NCBI GenBank assembly: GCA_041635755.1
Contig: JBFKUL010000130.1
Location: 1-7,816, forward strand
DNA from: JBFKUL01 sp041635755
GTDB lineage: Bacteria; Pseudomonadota; Gammaproteobacteria; Burkholderiales; SG8-39
DNA length: 7,816 nucleotides
Reading direction: 5' to 3'
In this document: positions 1-6,044 of the stretch, one piece after another
Numbering within the stretch: the first letter of the stretch is position 1
How the letters are laid out: every line of letters starts with the position of its first letter
Program-made: the position numbers and the translations under genes
Notes under the pieces: model-generated
What the model saw: the letters and a program-made list of their open reading frames with translations, nothing else
Told to the model about the DNA's origin: nothing
Databases searched by the model: none

Positions 1-963
1 CCCCGAGCGCCGCGCAAAGTCGTCCACCAGCCACTGCGCCGCATCGGCCAGCCCGAGGTCGTCGAGCATCAGGGGGCGCAGGTCGGCCGAGATGCGTCGC
101 ACCGAGCCCACCGTCTGGTCGAGCATGCGGTCCATCTGCTGGGCCTTGTCGGCGAGCTCGGCGCTGCCGCCGTCGAGGCGCTCACGCACCCAGGCGAGGT
201 CCATCTTGAGCGCAGTCAGAAGCTGACCCAGTTCATCATGCAGTTCGCGTGCGATGCGGGTCTTTTCGTCCTCGCGCGCCTCGAGCACCTGCGCGGACAG
301 CTCGCGCAGCTCATCCTGCTGGCGCTTGAGCGCATCCTCGGCCTTCTTGCGCAGCGTCACGTCGCGCAGGATCACGGTGAACAGGCGCTCGCCGGTTTCG
401 CCCGTCTGCGAGATCGAGGCTTCGATCGGGAACTCGTTGCCGTCGGCGCGCAGGCCCCAGAGCATGGTGGCATGGCCCATGCGCCGGTTGGTCACGCCGG
501 TGCGCGCGAAATGCTCGATATGGCCGCGGTGCGCGGCGCGGAAGCGCGCCGGGATGAAGCGATCGAGACTCGCGCCCAGCGCGTCGGCGCGCGGCACGCC
601 GAACATCTGCTCGGCGGCGCGGTTGAACAGTATCACGCGCTGCGACTCGTCTACCGTGATGACTGCATCCATCGCCGACTCGAGAATGCCGGCGAGCTGC
701 GCCTGGCTCGCGCTGAGCGCCTGGCGCATCCGCGCCGTCTCGCTCTCGGCGTGCATGCCGAGGCGCACTGCGGCAAAGAGCCCGACGCCGAGCACCGCGA
801 GATCGACCACCAGATCGAGCGCCGCGAGCCACGGTGGGCCGCCCTCGGCGAGGGCCGCGACGTTCAGCACCACCACGGCCGCCGCCAGCGAGACGCCGAG
901 CGCCACCATCCAGGGCTTGAGCCAGGGTGGACGACGCGCCGGCACGCGCGGAAATTCGCTCAT
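1..963 (-). CDS. Membrane PAS-domain sensor histidine kinase, HisKA_3 type (C-terminus beyond window)
   Basis: The frame is open from the ATG at 963 to the window edge, giving 321 residues without a stop. Two hydrophobic segments (about residues 18-40 and 45-67) suggest a membrane anchor with almost no periplasmic loop. A PAS domain follows (about 85-205), with LESAMDAVITVD at its start and ILRDVTQRKKAED at its end, the usual PAS-to-linker transition. A coiled linker leads into the dimerisation and phosphoacceptor helix, RIARELHDELGQLLTALKMDL, typical of HisKA_3 kinases (NarX/DegS/UhpB class); His242 is the predicted phosphorylated residue. The ATPase domain lies outside the window. Such kinases normally pair with a LuxR/NarL-type response regulator, probably encoded further left. 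The signal is unknown; the PAS could be cytosolic redox- or ligand-sensing, but I see no clear haem or FAD signature. No strong ribosome site precedes the ATG. Family assignment is sure, signal and partner are not. Confidence 0.9.
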   Translation of the reverse strand, partial: MSEFPRVPARRPPWLKPWMVALGVSLAAAVVVLNVAALAEGGPPWLAALDLVVDLAVLGVGLFAAVRLGMHAESETARMRQALSASQAQLAGILESAMDAVITVDESQRVILFNRAAEQMFGVPRADALGASLDRFIPARFRAAHRGHIEHFARTGVTNRRMGHATMLWGLRADGNEFPIEASISQTGETGERLFTVILRDVTLRKKAEDALKRQQDELRELSAQVLEAREDEKTRIARELHDELGQLLTALKMDLAWVRERLDGGSAELADKAQQMDRMLDQTVGSVRRISADLRPLMLDDLGLADAAQWLVDDFARRSG

Positions 964-986
964 CGGACCGGTGCGGCGGGACCCGT

Positions 987-1000
987 TTGACCTGCATCAA
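987..1000. promoter_or_regulatory. FNR/DNR-type operator upstream of hemN
   Basis: TTGACCTGCATCAA matches the FNR/ANR/DNR consensus TTGAT-N4-ATCAA at 9 of 10 conserved positions. Its centre (993.5) lies 77 bases before the hemN ATG. A weak -10 candidate, TAGCGT at 1022-1027, begins 28.5 bases from the centre, which would place the site near -41.5 (class II activation). The site is only 24 bases upstream of the divergent kinase start, too close to activate that gene in the standard arrangement. The motif is seen directly; binding and direction of control are inferred. FNR-family control of hemN is known in Escherichia coli and Pseudomonas. Confidence 0.75.
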
Positions 1001-1061
1001 ACGGCTTTCTACGCAGGGCGCTAGCGTGTGAACCATAAGCGCGGCTCGTCACGGCGCGCGC

Positions 1062-1067
1062 AAGGAG
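1062..1067 (+). promoter_or_regulatory. Ribosome binding site of hemN
   Basis: AAGGAG, three bases before the ATG at 1071. The spacing is shorter than optimal, but no other start in the frame gives the conserved N-terminus. Confidence 0.6.
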
Positions 1068-1070
1068 ACG

Positions 1071-2465
1071 ATGGCGTACCCCTCTTCCGAGCTGGTAATC
1101 GACCCCGTGCTGATCCGAAACTACGACGTCAGCGGGCCGCGCTATACGTCGTATCCGACCGCCGATCGGTTCGTCGAGGCTTTCGGGGAGCAGGAATTCG
1201 GCCATTGGCTCGGGAAACGCAACATCGGCGGCATCAACCAGCCGCTGTCGGTGTACGTGCATCTGCCGTTCTGCGATACGGCCTGCTACTACTGCGCATG
1301 CAACAAGGTCGTCACGAGCGACCATGGACGATCGGCAAAGTATATCAAGTACCTAGGTCAGGAACTGGCGATGGTGGGCGCACGCCTGGGCGACGACCGG
1401 CGCATCAGCCAGCTGCACTGGGGGGGCGGCACGCCGACGTTTCTCTCGCGCAACGAGATGCGCGCTTTGACCGACGCGATGAACGCACAGTTCGAGCGCG
1501 AGCCGGAGTGCGAGTGCTCGATCGAAGTCGATCCGCGGCGCATCGAGCCCGGGCGCATGGCATTCCTCGCCGAGCTCGGCTTCAATCGCATCTCGGTCGG
1601 CGTGCAGGACTTCGATCCGGCGGTGCAGCAGGCGGTGCATCGCATCCAGAGCGAGGACGAGACCCGGCGCGTCATCGTCGAGGCGCGCGGGCACGGCTTT
1701 CGCTCCGTGAACCTCGACCTGATCTACGGCCTGCCGCGGCAGACGCTGGACAGCTTCAATGCAACGCTCGACCGGATTCTCGCGCTCGATCCCGACCGCA
1801 TTGCCCTCTACAACTACGCGCATCTGCCGCAGGTGTTCAAGACGCAGCGGCGCATCGTCGAGGCGGAACTGCCCTCGGCGGAGACCAAGCTGCAAATCAT
1901 GACGCTTGCGATCGGGCGCCTGACGGGCGCGGGCTACGTCTATATCGGCATGGACCACTTCGCCAAGCCGGGCGATGAACTCGCGGTGGCACAGCGCCAG
2001 GGGCGGCTGCAGCGCAACTTCCAGGGCTACTCGACTTCTCCCGAGTCCGACATGCTCGGCTTCGGCATCTCGGCGATCGGGCGCGTCGGGCCGACCTACT
2101 ACCAGAACCTCAAGAGCCTCGACGAGTACTACGACGCGCTCGACGACCATCGCCTGCCGGTATGGCGCGGCATCGAGCTTACCCAGGACGACCTGCTGCG
2201 TCGCGCCGTGATCCAGGCGCTCACCTGCCACTTCCGTGTCTCGATCGAGTCGATCGAGCTCGCGTACCTGATCGACTTCAGGCGCACTTTCGCCGAGGAG
2301 CTCGCCGACCTGCAGCGCTTCGCCGACGAGGGTTTGGTCGAGCTGCAGCCCGACTGGATCGTGGTGACGCCCCGCGGGCGGCTGCTGGTGCGCGTGCTCG
2401 CCATGGCGTTCGATCGCTACCTGCGCACCAGCCGCGAGCGCGCGCGCTACTCGAAGGTCATCTGA
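1071..2465 (+). CDS. hemN: Oxygen-independent coproporphyrinogen III oxidase (coproporphyrinogen dehydrogenase)
   Basis: This cytoplasmic radical-SAM enzyme oxidatively decarboxylates coproporphyrinogen III to protoporphyrinogen IX, the anaerobic route in haem synthesis. The 464-residue protein is close to the usual length (about 457 in Escherichia coli) and collinear with that protein along its whole length. It has the N-terminal SGPRYTSYPTA motif (residues 21-31), the iron-sulphur motif with Cys68, Cys72, Cys75 and Cys77 (C-x3-C-x2-C-x-C) and the GGGTP loop at 118-122. Further on come SIEVDPR, GVQDF, NLDLIYGLP, YNYAHLP, GMDHFAKP and RNFQGY, all hallmarks of true HemN; the HemW paralogue lacks the C-x3-C-x2-C-x-C form and the C-terminal domain. 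The ATG at 1071 follows AAGGAG at 1062-1067, rather close to the start. An FNR-type operator lies upstream, consistent with induction under low oxygen. The next gene starts one base after the stop, so the two are very likely co-transcribed. Confidence 0.97.
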   Translation: MAYPSSELVIDPVLIRNYDVSGPRYTSYPTADRFVEAFGEQEFGHWLGKRNIGGINQPLSVYVHLPFCDTACYYCACNKVVTSDHGRSAKYIKYLGQELAMVGARLGDDRRISQLHWGGGTPTFLSRNEMRALTDAMNAQFEREPECECSIEVDPRRIEPGRMAFLAELGFNRISVGVQDFDPAVQQAVHRIQSEDETRRVIVEARGHGFRSVNLDLIYGLPRQTLDSFNATLDRILALDPDRIALYNYAHLPQVFKTQRRIVEAELPSAETKLQIMTLAIGRLTGAGYVYIGMDHFAKPGDELAVAQRQGRLQRNFQGYSTSPESDMLGFGISAIGRVGPTYYQNLKSLDEYYDALDDHRLPVWRGIELTQDDLLRRAVIQALTCHFRVSIESIELAYLIDFRRTFAEELADLQRFADEGLVELQPDWIVVTPRGRLLVRVLAMAFDRYLRTSRERARYSKVI

Positions 2466-2466
2466 G

Positions 2467-3207
2467 GTGGAGCCGGCTGCCGGCGCCTTGGCGCTGCCGC
2501 TCGCGATGCTCGCCGCGGGCTTCGCCTCGGGCGTGCATTGCCTGGGCATGTGCGGCGGCATCGTTACGGCGTTCTCCGGCGCGCGCACCATCGCGATCCG
2601 CGATCTCTCGGCGCCGCCGCGCGATTGGACGCGCCAGCTCGTGTTCAACGCCGGGCGCATCACGACCTACACGGTCGCTGGCGCGTTCGCCGGCGCCCTC
2701 GGCGGCGCGGGCAGCGCGCTTGCCGGAAACGTGATGTCGGCGCAGAGCGCGCTCTATGTGCTCGCCAACGTCATGCTGATTCTGATCGGCTTGCATCTTG
2801 CCGGCGCCTCGCACTGGCTCGGGCGCCTCGAGGCGCTCGGCGCGCCGCTCTGGCGCCGGGTGCAGCCGCATGCCGCGCGCCTCCTGCGGGCCCAGTCGCT
2901 GCCGCAGGCTTACGCCGCCGGGACGCTGTGGGGTGCGCTGCCGTGCGCGCTCGTCTACGGCGCGCTGGCCGCGGCGGCCTTCGCCGGCAGTGCCGAACGC
3001 GGCGCGCTAGCGATGCTCGCTTTCGGCCTGGGCACGGCACCGAATCTGCTCGCTGCCGGCTTCACGGCCGCGCGCCTGCGCGCGTGGGCGGCGCGTCGCG
3101 GACTGCGCCTCGTCGCGGGCGGCGTGGTGCTCGGCTTCGGCGTGTTCGGCTTGGCGCACGCCGAAGGGCTGGCCGAAGGCATTCGGCGCGGGCTGGTCTG
3201 CCTTTAG
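2467..3207 (+). CDS. SafE/DsbD_2-family integral membrane protein (sulfite exporter TauE/SafE-like annotation), possible metal or cytochrome-oxidase assembly role
   Basis: The 246-residue protein is strongly hydrophobic, with about six membrane helices split by a charged loop near 112-148. Its first helix carries H24-C25-x2-M28-C29-G-G, and the first helix of the second half carries GTLWGALPCALVY (about 152-164, Cys160). This Cys/Met/His pattern is characteristic of proteins usually annotated as sulfite exporter TauE/SafE family (DsbD transmembrane-like, PF13386). In many proteobacteria such genes sit with ccoNOPQ-GHIS, hemN and fnr genes, which suggests copper handling or cbb3 oxidase assembly rather than sulfite export; that is an inference from context. 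The start is GTG at 2467, one base after the hemN stop, with AAGG at 2454-2457 inside hemN as a plausible ribosome site, indicating an operon. The actual substrate is unknown. Confidence 0.85.
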   Translation: MEPAAGALALPLAMLAAGFASGVHCLGMCGGIVTAFSGARTIAIRDLSAPPRDWTRQLVFNAGRITTYTVAGAFAGALGGAGSALAGNVMSAQSALYVLANVMLILIGLHLAGASHWLGRLEALGAPLWRRVQPHAARLLRAQSLPQAYAAGTLWGALPCALVYGALAAAAFAGSAERGALAMLAFGLGTAPNLLAAGFTAARLRAWAARRGLRLVAGGVVLGFGVFGLAHAEGLAEGIRRGLVCL

Positions 3208-3223
3208 CGACGCGCGCGCGTCG
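3208..3223. terminator. Perfect 16-base palindrome between convergent operons, possible hairpin terminator
   Basis: CGACGCGCGCGCGTCG begins immediately after the TAG of the SafE-like gene and lies 17 bases from the end of convergent cbpM. It could fold as an eight-pair stem in RNA from either strand, although with no loop the inner pairs would have to open. There is no T-run on either side, so intrinsic termination is doubtful. An alternating CG tract may also be a chance product of high GC. Confidence 0.3.
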
Positions 3224-3239
3224 GAAGGTCCGGCCGCGC

Positions 3240-3548
3240 TCAGCGCAGCAACTGGCACTCGAGCTCGCGCACCAGCGCCTCGAGCTCCACGATGCGATCG
3301 CGATAGGCGAGCAGCAGCGCGAGGCTCGCCGGCTCGAGCTCGAAATCCGCGCGCAGCCGCGCCGCGGCGCGCGCCTGCACCAGCGCGTCGGCGGGGAAGG
3401 TCCATTGCTCGGGCGCGGCGCCCTGCGGCGCGAAGGCGCCGTACTCGACCAGCTCGATCAGCTCGGCGCGCGTCAGGCCCGAGGCTTCAACCAGTTCGGT
3501 GAGCGCAATGCGGGACTGCGCGACGAGCAGCATCAGTTCCGGATCCAT
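3240..3548 (-). CDS. cbpM: Chaperone modulator CbpM
   Basis: The 102-residue product matches the size and form of CbpM (101 residues in Escherichia coli), the small protein that binds the J-domain of CbpA and blocks its co-chaperone and DNA-binding activity. The N-terminal part (TELVEASGLTRAELIELVEYGAFAPQG, about 17-43) is a MerR-like winged-helix fold. The rest (ARAAARLRADFELEPASLALLLAYRDRIVELEALVRELE) is a helical dimerisation segment with a coiled-coil end. The ATG at 3548 lies seven bases after the cbpA stop, and the ribosome site (GAGG, 3557-3554) overlaps that stop, so translation is probably coupled. Pairing with cbpA is the standard arrangement and supports the call. A role as a DNA-binding regulator cannot be excluded from sequence alone, but position and length favour CbpM. 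Confidence 0.9.
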   Translation of the reverse strand: MDPELMLLVAQSRIALTELVEASGLTRAELIELVEYGAFAPQGAAPEQWTFPADALVQARAAARLRADFELEPASLALLLAYRDRIVELEALVRELECQLLR

Positions 3549-3555
3549 GGCGACC

Positions 3556-4497
3556 TCATCCTGCGAAATGCCCGCGCGGATCGAAGCCCGAGGCCGCGCG
3601 CAGTTGCTCGAACAGTTCCTTCTCGCGCGCCGAGAGCGTGCCCGGAACCTGGATGCCGAGCACCGCGTACAGGTCGCCCGCGCCCCCGTGCGGCCGTGGC
3701 AGGCCCTTCCCGGCAACGCGCAGCTTCTGCCCGGCCTTCGAGCCGGCCGGGATCTTCAGGCTCAGGCGCCCCTCGAGGGTCGGAATCTCGATCTGCGCGC
3801 CGAGCGCGGCTTCCCAGGGCGTGACCGGCACCTCGAGATACAGGTCGTGACCGCTCGGCCGGAACAGCGGGTGCGGGTGCAACGCGATGTTCAGGTACAG
3901 GTCCCCCGAGGGGCCGCCGTTTGCGCCCGGCCCGCCCTTGCCGGGCAGGCGCAGCTTCTCGCCGTCGGTGACGCCCTTGGGGATGCGTGCGCGCACCGTC
4001 CTCGGGGTGCGCACGATGCGCCCGTCGGACGTCATCTCGCGCATCGCCAGCTCGAGCGCCACCTCGGTGCCGCGGGCGGCCTCGCTGAGCCCGAGGTGCA
4101 CCGTGACCTCGAAATCCTCGCCCGGGATGCGCATGTCGCGCCCGCGGAACCCGCGCGCGCGGCCGAAGCCGCCGCCGAGCGAGGCGAACAGGTCAGAGAG
4201 GTCGATGCCGCCCAGGTCCTCGGCGCCGCCGGCGCCGAAGTGCTGCGCCCAGTCGGGAGGCGGACGGAAGTCTTGCCCGGGGCGATGGCGCCCGAGCGCG
4301 TCGTAGGCGGCGCGCTTTTCCTTGTCGCGCAGCGTCTCGTAGGCTTCGCCGACGTCCTTGAAGCGCTCCTCGGCGCCCGGCTCCTTCGACACGTCCGGGT
4401 GGTACTTGCGCGCGAGCTTGCGGTAGGCCTTCTTGATGTCGGCCTCAGCGGCGTCGCGCGCGACGCCGAGAATGGCGTAGTAATCCTTGTATTTCAT
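3556..4497 (-). CDS. cbpA: DnaJ-class co-chaperone / curved DNA-binding protein CbpA
   Basis: The 313-residue protein starts with a J-domain (residues 1-70): KDYYAILGV, a basic helix II (KKAYRKLARKYHPD) and the HPD triad at 33-35 that stimulates the DnaK ATPase. A glycine-rich linker follows (about 85-130), then two beta-barrel substrate-binding domains (from GEDFEVTVHLGLSEAARG to GDLYAVLGIQVPG) and a C-terminal dimerisation tail. There is no cysteine-rich zinc finger, so this is a class B J-protein of the CbpA type (306 residues in Escherichia coli), not DnaJ. It cooperates with DnaK in refolding and can bind curved DNA. The ATG at 4497 gives the canonical J-domain start; the frame is open far upstream, but that extension lies across the dksA-like gene and is antisense-like noise. 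A heat-shock-type promoter sits just upstream, and cbpM follows seven bases downstream. Confidence 0.95.
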   Translation of the reverse strand: MKYKDYYAILGVARDAAEADIKKAYRKLARKYHPDVSKEPGAEERFKDVGEAYETLRDKEKRAAYDALGRHRPGQDFRPPPDWAQHFGAGGAEDLGGIDLSDLFASLGGGFGRARGFRGRDMRIPGEDFEVTVHLGLSEAARGTEVALELAMREMTSDGRIVRTPRTVRARIPKGVTDGEKLRLPGKGGPGANGGPSGDLYLNIALHPHPLFRPSGHDLYLEVPVTPWEAALGAQIEIPTLEGRLSLKIPAGSKAGQKLRVAGKGLPRPHGGAGDLYAVLGIQVPGTLSAREKELFEQLRAASGFDPRGHFAG

Positions 4498-4523
4498 GCT
4501 TCGGGCCGGTCCTGGATGGACCG

Positions 4524-4553
4524 TAGATGGGGGCGCGCGCGGCCCTTTTAAAG
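4524..4553 (-). promoter_or_regulatory. Putative sigma-32 (heat-shock) promoter for cbpA-cbpM
   Basis: On the minus strand, CTTTAAA (4553-4547) and CCCCATCTA (4532-4524) are separated by 14 bases. The sigma-32 consensus is CTTGAAA, 11-16 bases, CCCCATNT, so the -35 matches at six of seven positions and the -10 fully. Transcription would begin near 4518, about 20 bases before the cbpA ATG. The -35 element contains the stop codon of the upstream dksA-like gene. The match is seen; sigma-32 use is inferred. Confidence 0.6.
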
Positions 4554-4970
4554 CTTGGGCCCGCCGCCCGGCATGGCGTGGGTGCGCTCGATCACCGACT
4601 GGCAGCGCACGCAGCGCAAGGCCGCGGGCTGCACCTCGAGGCGCGCGAACGGAATGCCGCTGCCGCAGTCGACGCAAACCCCGTACTCGGGGGTCTTGAG
4701 ACGCCCGAGCGCTGCTTCGAGCTCGCGCAGCTCGACGACATCGCGCTCGATGGCGGCAATCTCGATGGCGTTCTCGAGGTCGGCCACCGCCTCGTCGTCG
4801 GTCTCTTCCAGATGGTTGGCAATGCTCGAGACCTCGGGGCGGCCCGACTGGCGCAGCGCCTGCGCGATCTCGCGGCGCAACGCCGCGAGGCGCTCGCGCA
4901 TGACGCGCTCGAGCGCGCGCTTCTGCGCGTCTTCGAGCGCCGCCTCGGACCGGGCCGGCTTCACCGGCAT
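4548..4970 (-). CDS. DksA/TraR-family zinc-finger protein
   Basis: The 140-residue product has a long helical, coiled-coil-prone region (about 10-92) and a C4 zinc finger: Cys99, Cys102, Cys120 and Cys123, in CVDCGSGIPFARLEVQPAALRCVRC, the typical DksA/TraR finger. Proteins of this family enter the RNA polymerase secondary channel and adjust promoter response to ppGpp. It is a little shorter than Escherichia coli DksA (151). Acidic residues are present where a coiled-coil tip would lie (EETDDEAVADLE, about 55-66), but I cannot show equivalence to the catalytic aspartates of true DksA. It may be a paralogue rather than the housekeeping copy. The ATG at 4970 overlaps the last ten bases of the upstream stress-protein gene, implying coupled translation. 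The ribosome site is weak, in keeping with re-initiation. Confidence 0.88.
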   Translation of the reverse strand: MPVKPARSEAALEDAQKRALERVMRERLAALRREIAQALRQSGRPEVSSIANHLEETDDEAVADLENAIEIAAIERDVVELRELEAALGRLKTPEYGVCVDCGSGIPFARLEVQPAALRCVRCQSVIERTHAMPGGGPKL

Positions 4971-5407
4971 ACCAGCACCGGGATCTTCGAGTGCGCGAGC
5001 ACCTTGGTGGTCTCGCTGCCAAGGAGCAGCCCCGCAAGCTCGCTGCGCCCGTGCGAGGACATGACGATCGCGTCGCAGCCGCTGGACTTGGCGGTGCGCA
5101 GGATCGCCTGCCAGACGCGATCGTCCATCACCGCGAGCGAGTTGCAGCGCACCCCCGCGCCCTTCGCCTTGGCTTCGACCTTGTCGAGTACCTTGCGCGC
5201 GTCCTTCTCGCACATCTCCTTGTAGCGGCGCGGCGTGATCTCGGGAACGTAGACCGCGGCCTCGCCGTAGGTGGGCGGCACATAGGGCGGATAGACGTAG
5301 ACCGCGCTCATGCGCGCGTTGAGCGACTTGGCGAGGCGCGTCGCGGTGACGACTCCCCTTGAGGCGAGCTTCGAGCCGTCGGTCGAAACCAGGATGTGTT
5401 TGAACAT
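4961..5407 (-). CDS. Universal stress protein (UspA family), first copy
   Basis: The 148-residue protein is a single Usp domain. It begins MFKHILVSTDGS, the conserved first strand and loop, and ends with SSHGRSELAGLLLGS (Gly120, Gly130, Ser131), followed by KVLAHSKIPVLVCR. This matches the ATP-binding G-2x-G-9x-G-S motif except that the first glycine is serine, a common variant. Such cytoplasmic dimers help survival under stress; in Pseudomonas aeruginosa several are Anr-controlled and needed for anaerobic survival. The ATG at 5407 follows an excellent ribosome site (GGAGG at 5420-5416). Upstream lies a perfect FNR/DNR palindrome at about -41 from a good -10 candidate, so low-oxygen induction is likely. 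The 3' end overlaps the dksA-like gene. It is divergent from, and only moderately similar to, the stress protein at 5569. Confidence 0.93.
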   Translation of the reverse strand: MFKHILVSTDGSKLASRGVVTATRLAKSLNARMSAVYVYPPYVPPTYGEAAVYVPEITPRRYKEMCEKDARKVLDKVEAKAKGAGVRCNSLAVMDDRVWQAILRTAKSSGCDAIVMSSHGRSELAGLLLGSETTKVLAHSKIPVLVCR

Positions 5408-5453
5408 CGTTCTTCCCTCCATGTTTTGCGGCGCGTCAGCGCCGCTCACATTC

Positions 5454-5459
5454 AATTTA
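5454..5459 (-). promoter_or_regulatory. -10 element candidate for the minus-strand universal stress gene
   Basis: TAAATT on the minus strand (5459-5454) matches TATAAT at four of six positions. It starts 28.5 bases from the centre of the operator at 5481-5494. Transcription would begin near 5446-5447, putting the operator at about -41, the class II FNR position. Confidence 0.5.
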
Positions 5460-5480
5460 GGCCGTGCCCGTCGAGCCGGC

Positions 5481-5494
5481 TTGACCTGCGTCAA
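5481..5494. promoter_or_regulatory. FNR/DNR-type operator between divergent stress genes
   Basis: TTGACCTGCGTCAA has perfectly symmetrical five-base arms (TTGAC/GTCAA) around a CTGC spacer and differs from the hemN operator by one base. It is the only such site in the 119 bases between the two stress-protein upstream regions. It sits at about -41 for the minus-strand gene. For the plus-strand gene it lies at about -60 if TAACAT (5535-5540) is the -10. Dual control of both genes from one site is inferred. Confidence 0.75.
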
Positions 5495-5534
5495 ACCCCA
5501 CGGTACGCCACACGGCAGCATCAACAATGATGAA

Positions 5535-5540
5535 TAACAT
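5535..5540 (+). promoter_or_regulatory. -10 element candidate for the plus-strand universal stress gene
   Basis: TAACAT matches TATAAT at four of six positions, with transcription predicted near 5547. The operator at 5481-5494 would then be centred near -60, close to the class I position of -61.5. The mapping rests on one weak hexamer. Confidence 0.35.
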
Positions 5541-5568
5541 AGCACGCAAGCCCCCGCAGCAGGCACGC

Positions 5569-6018
5569 ATGTACCAGCACATTCTGATCCCTACCGACGG
5601 TTCCGAGGTTGCCGAGCGCGCGGTCGACGCGGGCATCGAGTTCGCGCGCTGGGCCAAGGCGCGTGTCACCGGCTTCACCGCCGTGCCCGAGTACGACTAC
5701 AACGTATCGGGGCACGCGGATCTGGTGGCGGGGCACGCCCGCTCGATAGCCGAGCATGATGTCGCCTCCGAGCGGATAGCCGGCGAGATTCTCAACCACC
5801 TCGCCGAAAAGGCACACGCCGCGGGCGTTGAGTTCGACACCGACTTCGTGCAGAGCAACCATCCGTGGGAGGCGATCGTCGCTGCCGCGCACAAGCACGG
5901 CTGCGACCTGATCTTCATCGCCTCGCACGGCCGGCGCGGCTTCTCGGCGCTGATGCACGGCAGCGAGACGCACGGCGTGCTGACCCACTGCAAGATCCCG
6001 ACGCTGGTGTATCGCTAA
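5569..6018 (+). CDS. Universal stress protein (UspA family), second copy
   Basis: From the ATG at 5569 the protein has 149 residues and starts MYQHILIPTDGS, aligned with the usual first Usp strand. The nucleotide-binding end reads ASHGRRGFSALMHGSETHGVLTHCKIPTLVYR, with Gly121, Gly131 and Ser132 in the G-9x-G-S part of the motif and alanine in place of the first glycine. An in-frame ATG at 5527 would add 14 residues with no family counterpart and no ribosome site, and it lies upstream of the likely transcription start, so I prefer 5569 (weak AGG six bases ahead). It is divergent from the stress gene starting at 5407 and probably shares its FNR/DNR operator. Carbonic anhydrase follows after 80 bases and may have its own promoter. 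The role, by family, is survival under anaerobic or other stress; no partner is known. Confidence 0.92.
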   Translation: MYQHILIPTDGSEVAERAVDAGIEFARWAKARVTGFTAVPEYDYNVSGHADLVAGHARSIAEHDVASERIAGEILNHLAEKAHAAGVEFDTDFVQSNHPWEAIVAAAHKHGCDLIFIASHGRRGFSALMHGSETHGVLTHCKIPTLVYR

Positions 6019-6044
6019 GCGCGCTGCACCTTCGGCGCGCCGCG

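Noticed and set aside
238..1024. Two long plus-strand frames and one minus-strand frame (to 1036) over the kinase region.
   Set aside because: They are other-frame shadows; the minus frame beginning at 963 carries the PAS and H-box motifs and is the real gene.
1353..2663. A 436-codon open frame on the minus strand opposite hemN.
   Set aside because: It lies antisense to an unmistakable hemN, its translation is Arg/Ala/Val-rich without a family motif, and long antisense frames are expected at this GC content.
2538..3824. A 428-codon plus-strand frame across the SafE-like gene, cbpM and cbpA.
   Set aside because: It crosses three recognised genes on both strands, and its translation is arginine-rich low-complexity sequence typical of shadow frames.
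3499..4551. A 350-codon plus-strand frame opposite cbpA.
   Set aside because: It is antisense to a complete, motif-bearing CbpA and shows no recognisable domain.
5480..5502. A sigma-32-like CTTGACC ... CCCCACGG pattern near the stress-gene operator.
   Set aside because: The spacer is only nine bases, too short for a sigma-32 promoter, and the first element is explained by the FNR-type palindrome.
5527..5568. An upstream in-frame start for the second universal stress protein.
   Set aside because: It has no ribosome site, adds residues absent from the family and overlaps the probable promoter; ATG 5569 gives the canonical MYQHILIPTDGS start.
6019..6041. A GCGCGC ... GCGCGC inverted repeat after the second stress gene as a terminator.
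   Set aside because: The six-base arms are simple self-complementary GC sequence with a ten-base loop and no T-run, expected by chance here.
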